Source: Variovorax sp. IB41
GTDB taxonomy: Bacteria > Pseudomonadota > Gammaproteobacteria > Burkholderiales > Burkholderiaceae_C
Direction of reading: 5' to 3'
NCBI RefSeq assembly: GCF_016405905.1
Contig: NZ_JAEFCB010000001.1
Span: 1,178,001 to 1,242,000, forward strand
Length of the DNA: 64,000 bases
Made by a program: the position numbers and the translations under genes. Below, piece by piece: positions 42,436 through 49,593 of this stretch (its first letter is position 1; every line of letters starts with the position of its first letter). Under the pieces are notes generated by a model, which had not been told where the DNA came from, ran no database searches, and saw only the letters and a program-made list of their open reading frames with translations.

Positions 42436-42464
42436 GTGAGTGCTCGTGTAAGAGCACCCACTGT

Positions 42465-42490
42465 CCTAAAAAGGGCGTCCAGTTTTTAGG
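42465..42490 (-). other. Hairpin in the portal-capsid gap
   Basis: CCTAAAAA (42465-42472) pairs perfectly with TTTTTAGG (42483-42490) over a 10-nt loop, about 30 nt upstream of the protease-capsid start. It overlaps direct repeat copy 1. It could be an RNA processing or translation-control element; there is no T-run that would make it a simple terminator. Confidence 0.5.
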
Positions 42491-42504
42491 GGAGAAACTG
42501 GATT
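42477..42504. repeat. Direct repeat copy 1 (28 bp) flanking portal and gpW genes
   Basis: It begins GTCCAGTTTTTAGGGG and continues with a GAA-containing half. It matches the block at 44373-44400 at 23 of 28 bases, the first 16 exactly. Each copy can also fold on itself (CCAGTTT with AAACTGG here). Confidence 0.75.
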
Positions 42505-42530
42505 ATTTGAAGCTGCCCGCAGGCCCTGCA

Positions 42531-44111
42531 TCAGGGCGATGCGCGCGAGCCGCGCGTGCGGCCTTCCTCTTCTTCGTCATCCGGTGCCGGTGCGGGCGCA
42601 GGTGCCGGCGCGTCGTTCTTCGTCGTCGCGTAGTTGCTGCTGAACTGCAGTGCTCGGCGGGCCGCGTCCTTGCGGAACGAATCGACCTGCTCCACCACAT
42701 CGCGCGGATTGCCGCCGCGCTTGCGGATGACTTCGACCTCGCTTGCGAAGCCGGCCTGCACGAGCTTCTCCCAGGCCATCGCCTCTTTCATCGGATCGAT
42801 CCACGGCATGCTTTGACCGACGAACAGAGCGTCATCTTCGGTGCCGGGCTTCACGTCAGCAGGGATCGGCACGACGCCGCTCAGGTTCGCGATCTGCACG
42901 AAGGATCCCCAAGACGGCTGAACGAACATCGAGACGAACTCGTCGGACAGCACGGCATAGTGAATCCACTGCTCGACCAGTTCCTGGCGCTGGGCGCTGT
43001 ACGTGCCGTCGTAGTCGCGGCTCACGCTCGAGTAGCTCGCGCCGATGCCGGCGGCGAACGCGCGCAACTGACCCGCACGCCATCCGATCAGGTTCGGGTT
43101 TGGGCGTTTGCTGTCGACCATGCCGATCTCTTCGCCGGCCACCAGCGAGTCGATGATCATCCCCGGCTGCATGCGCAGGTCCCGCGGAATGGCATTGCCC
43201 TCTGCATCGACGGGCAGCGTAGAGGCATCGAAGCCGGCGGGGTCGAGGCGCTTCACGTAGGCAGTGAGAGACGCAGCCACCTTGGCCGCGATGCGCTCGC
43301 TCTCTTCGTAGTCTTTCAGATCCTCGCCGCGGGTGATGACGCTGGCGAACTCCGAGACCCCGCGCTGCTGGTGCAGACGATCGAAGGTCGCGACGTGCAT
43401 CATGTTGCTCGCCGGGATGAACTTGAGGCTACCGATGTCGTTCACCGTCATCGCCTCGCGCGGGTCGCCCTTGTAGACCCAATACCCTGTCGCCTCGCCC
43501 CAGGCGTTGCGCTGGATACCCTGGCGGATGTTTCGGCTGGGGTCGTCATAGTCGAGCGGCACGAAGTCGGGCTCAAGGAGCTCCAGCGAATACGGCACGC
43601 GGGTGCCGTGATTGAGCGCCACGACCGGGCCCTTGAGTTCTTGAGCGAAGGTTTCGCCATCCCGCAGCCAGGTGTACGCCGTCATTCGCTGGGCCAGTGG
43701 CCACCGATATTTGCCGGTCACCTCGGGCCGCCGCTGCCAGTCGCGATGTGCTTCCCGCAGGGCGCTGGCGTATTCCTCGTGAATGGTGCCGTCCATGCGC
43801 CGTGGCTGCGGCTCGATGCCAATGCCGAAGGGGCCGACTGTGTTGTTCACGAGCGTGCGCAACGCACCGCGCGTCAGGTCGTGGTTCCGTTCGAGGTAGC
43901 GGATGTGCGCGCGGATCTGCGCCGCGCCGCCGCTGACCAGGTTGTTCGGGCTGCTGTTGTCGTTGCGACGCGCGCGTTGCTTGGTCGGCTTCGCAGCCTC
44001 GTAGTACGACAGGACACGGCGCGCTTCGGCACGACGCACGCCGGCACGCGGACTGACCGCGCCAATCAGGCGATCGAGGATATTCAGATCTGCGACCGGT
44101 TCTTTGTCCAT
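42531..44111 (-). CDS. Portal protein (lambda gpB-like)
   Basis: A 526-residue protein (LIGAVSPRAGVRRAEARRVL; LERNHDLTRGALRTLVNNTV; GASYSSVSRDYDGTYSAQRQ; AGFASEVEVIRKRGGNPRDV), all typical of lambda-type portals. It would form the dodecameric ring for DNA entry and exit. The C-terminus is Pro/Ala and acidic. It lies between gpW-like and protease-capsid genes, with 28-bp direct repeats outside. Confidence 0.93.
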   Translation of the reverse strand: MDKEPVADLNILDRLIGAVSPRAGVRRAEARRVLSYYEAAKPTKQRARRNDNSSPNNLVSGGAAQIRAHIRYLERNHDLTRGALRTLVNNTVGPFGIGIEPQPRRMDGTIHEEYASALREAHRDWQRRPEVTGKYRWPLAQRMTAYTWLRDGETFAQELKGPVVALNHGTRVPYSLELLEPDFVPLDYDDPSRNIRQGIQRNAWGEATGYWVYKGDPREAMTVNDIGSLKFIPASNMMHVATFDRLHQQRGVSEFASVITRGEDLKDYEESERIAAKVAASLTAYVKRLDPAGFDASTLPVDAEGNAIPRDLRMQPGMIIDSLVAGEEIGMVDSKRPNPNLIGWRAGQLRAFAAGIGASYSSVSRDYDGTYSAQRQELVEQWIHYAVLSDEFVSMFVQPSWGSFVQIANLSGVVPIPADVKPGTEDDALFVGQSMPWIDPMKEAMAWEKLVQAGFASEVEVIRKRGGNPRDVVEQVDSFRKDAARRALQFSSNYATTKNDAPAPAPAPAPDDEEEEGRTRGSRASP

Positions 44112-44114
44112 GTG

Positions 44115-44348
44115 TCAGTCCCGCCCGCAGCCAGGGTGATCGCCGAAGGTGGCGACGGAATAGCCGAGCCCCGAACGGGCGCGGCCTTGTTCGACGGCAA
44201 CCCGCTTCTCCCATTCCTGGCGCCCCTTGCGGATCTCGCTCAGGTTCTCGTTGGTCAGCGTCCGACCATTGAACTGAATGGTCTTCCCCGCGAGGATCGC
44301 GGCTTCGGCGGCCAGGTAGCTGGCGAGCATGTCGGTGGTGGCGGTCAT
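44115..44348 (-). CDS. gpW-like head-tail joining protein
   Basis: A 77-residue protein. MLASYLAAEAAILAGKTIQF, GRTLTNENLSEIRKGRQEWE and KRVAVEQ fit the small gpW family that binds below the portal. It lies 3 bp before the portal gene. Lambda W has the same place between A and B. Confidence 0.8.
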   Translation of the reverse strand: MTATTDMLASYLAAEAAILAGKTIQFNGRTLTNENLSEIRKGRQEWEKRVAVEQGRARSGLGYSVATFGDHPGCGRD

Positions 44349-44358
44349 GGCAGTGACG

Positions 44359-44721
44359 CTACTCCGTCGTCTGTCCAGTTTTTAGGGGCGAAGTTGGACT
44401 TTTTCCGGGGAGGCGTTGTCCCGCAATCGCGTAGATGCGCGCTCGGCTCAGACCGTGCCGGCGCATCAGTTCCTCGCAATTCGAGCCGGTGAAGTCGCGT
44501 CGGATTGCGGCATCGCGCTCGGAGCGGTCGGGAGCGGGGATATACAACTCGCTGCCGCCGTGCGATTGGCGCAGGCCACGCACGATGGCCTGGCCGGCCA
44601 GCGTCGCGAAGGCGGGATGCATGCCGATCTCGGTGCGAATGATCTCGGCGAACTCGTATTCGAGTTGGACTGCAGCGTCCTCGGATTGGCCGGCGGTCAA
44701 ACTTGGTTGAGGTGCGGTCAT
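44359..44721 (-). CDS. Mor/MarA-type phage transcription activator family protein
   Basis: A 120-residue protein. The helical core (EFAEIIRTEIGMHPAFATLA) and the HTH-like end (FTGSNCEELMRRHGLSRARI) with YAIAGQR match the Mor transcription activator family, which in Mu activates middle transcription. Here it lies between terminase and gpW, overlapping the terminase stop (ATGA). Its last 10 or so codons are made of direct repeat copy 2. It might regulate late genes or be a repurposed structural-operon gene. Confidence 0.82.
   Translation of the reverse strand: MTAPQPSLTAGQSEDAAVQLEYEFAEIIRTEIGMHPAFATLAGQAIVRGLRQSHGGSELYIPAPDRSERDAAIRRDFTGSNCEELMRRHGLSRARIYAIAGQRLPGKSPTSPLKTGQTTE
44373..44400. 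repeat. Direct repeat copy 2 (28 bp)
   Basis: Begins GTCCAGTTTTTAGGGG and matches the copy at 42477-42504 at 23 of 28 bases. It encodes the C-terminal tail of the Mor-like protein, so the repeat end and gene end coincide. Together the copies bracket a 1.87-kb segment with gpW and portal. Confidence 0.75.
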
Positions 44722-46793
44722 AGGCGATTACTCCAGTCATCGGATGCGAAGGGTGAAACGGGCGGGCGGGCCGGGCGGCGCTTGGCGGGCGCGGCTGGCG
44801 GTGGGGTGGCGGGTGGTGCTTCAGGCGCGGGCGCAGGTGCCGGCCGTGGCTGTTTCGGCACCTCGACGTGCAGCTTCTTCTGCAGGGTCGTCCAGGCGCT
44901 ATCGGTCTTCGTGTGCAGCGCGAGGCGGTAGGCCGCGAAGAGTGCATAGACCGTGCAGTCGAGCACCTCGTTGCGCTGCCGGTTGACGTTCACCCAGCGC
45001 GTGAGAACGCCGCGGGCGGTCGACACCGGCACGCGAGATTCGGCCGTCAGCTGCAGATAAAAGGCGTCGGGCAAGTCCTTGCTGAAGTGGACATAGCCTG
45101 GGCCGGGGTCGCGCACCTTGAGGCGCGAGAACATCACGTCCTTCGCAGTGTCGGTGCCGACGTACCAGAGCTTCGCGCCGCGCTTGACCACCGTGCCGCG
45201 GAAGTTCACGTCCTGCAGCTTCGGCTTGGCGCCGATGGGCTGGCCTGGTTGCGGGTCGCCGCGCACGCCGTAGACCTTGCTCGATTCGCGGAAGCGCGTG
45301 TAGTTGTAGCCCTGGTGCGTGAAGTCGCCCATCATGTCGATGCCGACCGCCGAGATGCCGAGCTCGACGCCGCACTCGTGCGTGAAGGTGCTGCGCAGGT
45401 AAGGGTCGAGCTTTGCCGCCCACTCGTCCTCCAGGCCGGGATCGCCGGGGATGACGCAGTAGTCGATAACCCACATTTCCTCGCCGCGGCCCATGGCCCA
45501 GACGACCACCTCCCAGCGATCGCCCTGCACGTCGACACCGGCGACGAGCACCAGGCCGCCGGCGGGCACGGTGCGGAGGCGGTAGTCCTCGGCGCGCTGC
45601 TTGAGCACGTCGATCTCCAGCTTCTCCGCCTCGTCGTCTTCCCAGGTCTCGCCGAGCGTCTCGTTGATCCAGCCCATCAGCGGGCCCTTGTCGCCCGCCT
45701 TGCGCTTGACCATCGCGTGCAGGAACGATTCGACGATCTCGGCCCAGGTGGCTTGCGGGCTGTACGCGGTCCAGATCTTGAAGGCGACGTGACGCGGCGG
45801 CTTCGTTGGCATGCCGGCCGCATCGCGCCAGCAGCGATCGACGCCATACCGCCAGTTCCCGCACTCGCTGACCCACGCGCCATCCTTGTAGATGCGCAGG
45901 TAGTCGGACTGGCGCAGCTTGCCGTGGCAGTGGTGGCACTGATGCCAGACGTTGGCCGGATCGTCCTTGTCCCACTTGAAGCCGTGCTGCTTGTCCTCGC
46001 CGCCCCAAGACAGCGGGTGTTCGAGGCCGCAATGCGGACAGAGGATGTGGAACACCATCCGCGCCTGCGCGGCCAGCGTCCGGCCTTCGATGTGGCTCAG
46101 GCCCTTGACGCGCGGCGTGCTGCCGATGATGTGCTTCGGAAAGGTGGCGCCTTCCAGCCGCTTCCGGCTCAGGGTCCACGGGTCCGCGCTGCGCTCGATC
46201 AGTTGGTCGAAGCCGTCGATCTCGTCGAGCTTGGCGCTGGCCACCGTGATCCGCCGATAGTTCTTCGAGGCCTTCCCGCCGAGCAGGTGCAGCAGGCTCC
46301 CGAGAAACACCTTCAGCCGCAGCGTGTTGTCCTTGCTCTTCTTCAGGTAGCTCGGGAACACCTTGCGCATGACTTTCACGTCGCGCAGCATCGGCTCGAG
46401 CTCGGTCTTGCAGAACGAGTCGGAGTCGTCGTCGGTGGGCTGCCAGAGCGCCTGGTTGCGCTTCTTGTGGTGGGCGTCGTAGGCGATGCTCGCGAGCAGC
46501 ATCTTGGTATAGCCCACGCGCGCGCTCTTGAACACGTCGACCTCTAGGATGCGGTCGTCGCCCATCGCATCCATGATCCCAGGCTGGAATGGGTACGGGA
46601 CCCAGCGCTGCTGTGTCTGGCTCGACTCGGCCGACAGGTAGAAGTGCTTCTCGGCGAACTCCGAGAGCGTCATCGGCGGCTCGACAGTCAACGGGCTGAA
46701 GCCGGCGCGCATCGCCTGGCGGATGGCGTTCTCGGTCTCGGGGTTCAGCGCCTCGATGTCGGTGATCGGGAAGTTCTCGCGCGCGCCCATCAA
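44718..46793 (-). CDS. Terminase large subunit (lambda gpA family)
   Basis: A 691-residue protein. Walker A-like KSARVGYTKM (89-98), as in lambda gpA, is followed by SAKLDEIDGFDQL with the acidic Walker B/ATPase residues. A CPHCGLEHPLSW ... CHHCHG zinc site and the C-terminal nuclease region (VAGVDVQGDRWEVVVWAMGR; GISAVGIDMMGDF) complete it. It cuts and translocates DNA into proheads; gpA-type enzymes act at cos. The Pro/Ala-rich C-terminus should contact the portal. It overlaps both neighbours by 4 bp. Confidence 0.95.
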   Translation of the reverse strand: MMGARENFPITDIEALNPETENAIRQAMRAGFSPLTVEPPMTLSEFAEKHFYLSAESSQTQQRWVPYPFQPGIMDAMGDDRILEVDVFKSARVGYTKMLLASIAYDAHHKKRNQALWQPTDDDSDSFCKTELEPMLRDVKVMRKVFPSYLKKSKDNTLRLKVFLGSLLHLLGGKASKNYRRITVASAKLDEIDGFDQLIERSADPWTLSRKRLEGATFPKHIIGSTPRVKGLSHIEGRTLAAQARMVFHILCPHCGLEHPLSWGGEDKQHGFKWDKDDPANVWHQCHHCHGKLRQSDYLRIYKDGAWVSECGNWRYGVDRCWRDAAGMPTKPPRHVAFKIWTAYSPQATWAEIVESFLHAMVKRKAGDKGPLMGWINETLGETWEDDEAEKLEIDVLKQRAEDYRLRTVPAGGLVLVAGVDVQGDRWEVVVWAMGRGEEMWVIDYCVIPGDPGLEDEWAAKLDPYLRSTFTHECGVELGISAVGIDMMGDFTHQGYNYTRFRESSKVYGVRGDPQPGQPIGAKPKLQDVNFRGTVVKRGAKLWYVGTDTAKDVMFSRLKVRDPGPGYVHFSKDLPDAFYLQLTAESRVPVSTARGVLTRWVNVNRQRNEVLDCTVYALFAAYRLALHTKTDSAWTTLQKKLHVEVPKQPRPAPAPAPEAPPATPPPAAPAKRRPARPPVSPFASDDWSNRL

Positions 46794-47332
46794 TCGGCTC
46801 CCTCGTCTTCGGGCGGCTCTTCGTCCTCGTCATCCTCTTCCAGTTCGCCGCGGACTTGGAGGTCTTCGGTGTCGGACACCCAGTCATTGCGCGCGCGGGC
46901 GATGGCTCCCCGCAAAGCCGTGATGGCTTCGTCCGGCAGGTCGGGCACCACCTTCAGCAGTTCGCCGGGCAGCGCGTCCAACTTCGCCGAAACCGCTGCG
47001 GTGGCCGAGGCGAGCACGCGGGTCAGCAGCGCGATCGGCGCGTACTCGCCCAGGTCTCGGAGGTTCTTGATGCGCTGGCCCATGCGCTTCTCGCGGTCGA
47101 GCGCGGCCTTTTCCTGCGCAGGGTCGAGCTCGCCGGCAGCAGGTGCGCGGCCGGCAGCCACCTCGCGCAGCTGTTCGCAGTACCCGGCGATCCATTCCGC
47201 GCCTGTGTCGCCGCGGGTCAGCGTCCCCTCCTTCACGATCTGGCTCACGCGCGCTTCGCTGAGTCCGACGATCTCCGCGAACTCCTTCTGCGAAATGGTT
47301 CTATCGAGTGCTTCCAAAGCGGCCGAATTCAC
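46790..47332 (-). CDS. Terminase small subunit (Nu1-like)
   Basis: A 180-residue protein. An N-terminal HTH (ISQKEFAEIVGLSEARVSQI) for cos binding is followed by helices and a strongly acidic C-terminus (ELEEDDEDEEPPEDEGAD). The start is GTG at 47332, overlapping the stop of the small ORF before it (GTGA). It pairs with the gpA-type large subunit. cosB/cosN should lie upstream, that is at higher coordinates. Confidence 0.88.
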   Translation of the reverse strand: MNSAALEALDRTISQKEFAEIVGLSEARVSQIVKEGTLTRGDTGAEWIAGYCEQLREVAAGRAPAAGELDPAQEKAALDREKRMGQRIKNLRDLGEYAPIALLTRVLASATAAVSAKLDALPGELLKVVPDLPDEAITALRGAIARARNDWVSDTEDLQVRGELEEDDEDEEPPEDEGAD

Positions 47333-47511
47333 TTAAGGCCCTTTGAGACGTTGCTAAATAGCGACAGGACAGGCCCCGAATTACCCGTGCACGGCAATTC
47401 CCAAGAGGACCCGCCCTCTTGTTTGTTGCATGAATACAACACACGCAGAGCATGCCCCGAGTTGGTGCGAGGCAAGGTCAGGGCGTCAGTTGTGCCCATG
47501 GCTGCGATCAA
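47329..47511 (-). CDS. Small coupled ORF upstream of terminase (60 aa)
   Basis: A 60-residue product starting with TTG. A strong GGGAGG lies 6 bp upstream, the start overlaps the previous stop (TTGA) and the end overlaps the Nu1 start (GTGA). The sequence (ALRVLYSCNKQEGGSSWELP) is not recognised. The gene DNA holds a palindrome CCGTGCACGG within GAATT...AATTC (about 47379-47401). It may serve mainly to couple translation to terminase. Confidence 0.5.
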   Translation of the reverse strand: MIAAMGTTDALTLPRTNSGHALRVLYSCNKQEGGSSWELPCTGNSGPVLSLFSNVSKGLK

Positions 47512-48296
47512 GTTGCACCTCCCGGTCGTGCGCTCTTCAATGCCTTCGCGTACTCGCGGTCGAAGTGCCCCTCGAACACGCGATTGATGGTTCGATCTGC
47601 CACCTCGTAGAACTTGAAGCGTCGGCCGTAGACCGCCTTCGAGACGAACAGCAGGATCGGCTTCACCGTCGTGCCCGTTGCACTGGCGGTGCGCACCCAG
47701 ATGCCACGAGGCAGGTGCTGCTTCATGCGTCCGTTACGCCATGAGCGCTTACCGAATGGGTGTGTGCCCTGCCCTGTGCTTACGAAGTACGCTTCACGCA
47801 CGCGCTTGCTCTTGCTGCGCTTGCTATCGGTGGCGTTGGCATCCGAGCCAGCGAGGTTGAATGTCTTGAGCTGGCTCAGGATCTTGGTGATCTGGCCTCG
47901 GCCCATGTTGCCGAAGCTGTCGAGCTTGGCGCCAATACCAGGCACAGCACGCTCGTTCGCCCGCATGAGCCCACGCTGCAATAGCAGTTGCTCGAACCGC
48001 TTCTGTTGCCGAGCCCCGCCCTCAATCTGCGGCAGTAGGTAGTGGCTCGGGCGCTCGCTGTCCTTCACCCACACGCTGGCCGTCAACGTCTGCTTGGTGG
48101 CTGGCTTGATGAACAGGGAGTTCAGCGTGAAGGAGGTCGGCTTGCTGAAGGACGTACCCATCTCGGTCTTCTCGTCCGTGCGCACGTCTTGCACAGTGCG
48201 CGTGAGTGCGACTGCCAGGGCGAATGGCGCCTGCTTCGCATCGTTCTGCAGCGCCGCCTTGGCGCTGGCGAAGTTGTCGCGCACGTCGAGCTTCAT
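47508..48296 (-). CDS. Hypothetical phage protein of the packaging region (262 aa)
   Basis: A 262-residue basic protein. The first part (NFASAKAALQNDAKQAPFAL) is helical; later KPTSFTLNSLFIKPATKQTL, IGAKLDSFGNMGRGQITKIL and KPILLFVSKAVYGRRFKFYE look like a beta/alpha structural protein. It is first of the longer late genes, upstream of the small terminase. I do not recognise a family; a virion or morphogenesis role is inferred from place. Confidence 0.75.
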   Translation of the reverse strand: MKLDVRDNFASAKAALQNDAKQAPFALAVALTRTVQDVRTDEKTEMGTSFSKPTSFTLNSLFIKPATKQTLTASVWVKDSERPSHYLLPQIEGGARQQKRFEQLLLQRGLMRANERAVPGIGAKLDSFGNMGRGQITKILSQLKTFNLAGSDANATDSKRSKSKRVREAYFVSTGQGTHPFGKRSWRNGRMKQHLPRGIWVRTASATGTTVKPILLFVSKAVYGRRFKFYEVADRTINRVFEGHFDREYAKALKSARPGGAT

Positions 48297-48361
48297 GTGT
48301 TGCTACCGCCTCCTGCGGCGGCCGCTACTCGAGCTGGCGATGTGAAAGTCTGCTGGACCAC
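48293..48361 (-). CDS. Micro-ORF / possible leader peptide (22 aa)
   Basis: A GTG start has a perfectly spaced AAAGGAG upstream (7 bp). The 22-residue product (VQQTFTSPARVAAAAGGGSN) ends at TGA overlapping the ATG of the next gene (ATGA). Such tight coupling suggests it is translated and feeds ribosomes into the 262-aa gene. Length alone gives no statistical support. Confidence 0.45.
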   Translation of the reverse strand: MVQQTFTSPARVAAAAGGGSNT

Positions 48362-48632
48362 TGCGCTACTCCTTTATCTGTAGAGCCCCTGTATTCGGGG
48401 TCTGGTTTTAAGTACCCGGCTTGGTGGGCAGACCTAGCCCATCCTGGGTAGGCCTTCACAATGCAATCGCACCCGTCATGGAGCCGCACTGACCCGTCAG
48501 CCGTTCGATGCAAGGGCGCTAACTTCGCCACCCTTTCCCCTGTTTCAGCACCTGATCCAACAGTCGGGGACTCACTCTGCGCCGCTGTTGTTAAACCGTG
48601 TCCAACCAGCGCAGTGAAGAAGCGATCCCGCG
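48362..48632. other. Non-coding gap at the head of the late operon
   Basis: About 270 bp without a convincing gene. It holds a small hairpin (CCCC-TGTATTC-GGGG near 48388-48402). By position it may carry the late promoter and the cos site used by the gpA-type terminase, but I cannot point to either. Confidence 0.4.
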
Positions 48633-49583
48633 CTACGGCACGGTTTCCGCGCCCGGAGCCGGCCTTGAAGGACGCACGGCCTTGGCGCCGCGCAGGATCT
48701 CGCGCTGGATTCGCGCAGGGGCTCGCTCGCCCCACTCCTTCAGGGCGTCGCACCAGTCGGTGCCCTCGATGTCTTGGGGGTAGGCCACGCCGCAGCTAAT
48801 GAGCTCGGCGGCGTTGCGGGCCTTTTCGATTCCTGGGTTGCCCTTGCCCTTGGCGGCAGTACCCCAGTCGTTATCGGCGGCGACCACGACGGCACCGGAG
48901 GGGCGCAGTTCATCGACGACGGGCGTCAGGTTATCGGCGTAGAACGCGACAATGACCTTGGCCAGGCGGATGCTCTGGAAGACGGCGAGCCCCGTAGCGA
49001 GGCCTTCGACGACGACGGTCACCGCGGCATTGGGGCGCGAAAGCTCGAGGCTGGCGCCGATCTGCGGAGCGCGCGCGATCTGGCGCTTCACGCCAGCCGT
49101 GCTGATGCGCTGCACGTTGACCAGCTTCCCACGCCAGAACATCGGCACGAGCAACCAGTCGTCCAGGATGCGGGTTTCATCGACCCAGACTTCCCCGCGC
49201 CACACGCGCAGGTGATCGCAGCCCAAGACGCTCAGGCCCTTGCGCGCAAGGTAGTCATGCGGCGCATAAGGCCGAGCCCCGGCCCAGAGTTCACGGGCGT
49301 AGCGAACGGCCTTCAACGTCTCCGCGCGCTCCTGCTCGCGCTTGGCGCGAAGGATGGCGGGGTCGATGGGCCTGGCCTTGGTGTTGCTGCCGTCTGTCCA
49401 TGTATTCGGCTCGGAGTCTGTGGCCCAGTTACGCCACCAACCAATGCAGCCGTCGAGCGCCAACTTGTAGGCCCCGTTCCGCTTCTTCGGATGGTCTTCG
49501 GTCGCACAGCGATGCCAGCGACCATCGGGAACGATGTCCCGAGGGTGAAAGCCGGAGGCGATGAGGGTGTCGCGGAAACTCAC
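48633..49583 (-). CDS. Phage DNA primase with TOPRIM domain
   Basis: A 316-residue protein. The N-terminal part (GFHPRDIVPDGRWHRCATED ... GWWRNW) resembles primase zinc/RNA-polymerase regions of phage DUF7146-type proteins. The TOPRIM core is VTVVVEGLATGLAVFQSIRL (conserved Glu) and GAVVVAADNDWGTAAKGKGN (DxD-type). GTG at 49583 is chosen because GAGG lies 8 bp upstream; GTG 49592 is an alternative. It follows the helicase and would prime phage replication. Confidence 0.85.
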   Translation of the reverse strand: MSFRDTLIASGFHPRDIVPDGRWHRCATEDHPKKRNGAYKLALDGCIGWWRNWATDSEPNTWTDGSNTKARPIDPAILRAKREQERAETLKAVRYARELWAGARPYAPHDYLARKGLSVLGCDHLRVWRGEVWVDETRILDDWLLVPMFWRGKLVNVQRISTAGVKRQIARAPQIGASLELSRPNAAVTVVVEGLATGLAVFQSIRLAKVIVAFYADNLTPVVDELRPSGAVVVAADNDWGTAAKGKGNPGIEKARNAAELISCGVAYPQDIEGTDWCDALKEWGERAPARIQREILRGAKAVRPSRPAPGAETVP

Positions 49584-49593
49584 GTGCGACACC

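Noticed and set aside
40768..44492. Very long plus-strand ORFs (493 and 709 codons) opposite capsid and portal
   Set aside because: They lie antisense to clear capsid and portal genes and have shadow-type composition. Their only notable point, two similar peptides, led to the DNA direct repeats reported above.
44868..46547. 559-codon plus-strand ORF opposite the terminase
   Set aside because: The minus strand encodes an unmistakable gpA-type terminase; the plus frame is a mirror of its codon bias.
48304..48380. tRNA-like sequence (GGAGTAGCGCAGTGG..., minus strand)
   Set aside because: No anticodon stem, T arm or matching acceptor 3' strand can be formed; the stretch is better explained as ribosome binding site plus micro-ORF.
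48325..48753. 142-codon minus-strand ORF across the primase end and late-operon gap
   Set aside because: It overlaps the primase gene and lacks a ribosome binding site; only the 22-aa micro-ORF in another frame is supported.
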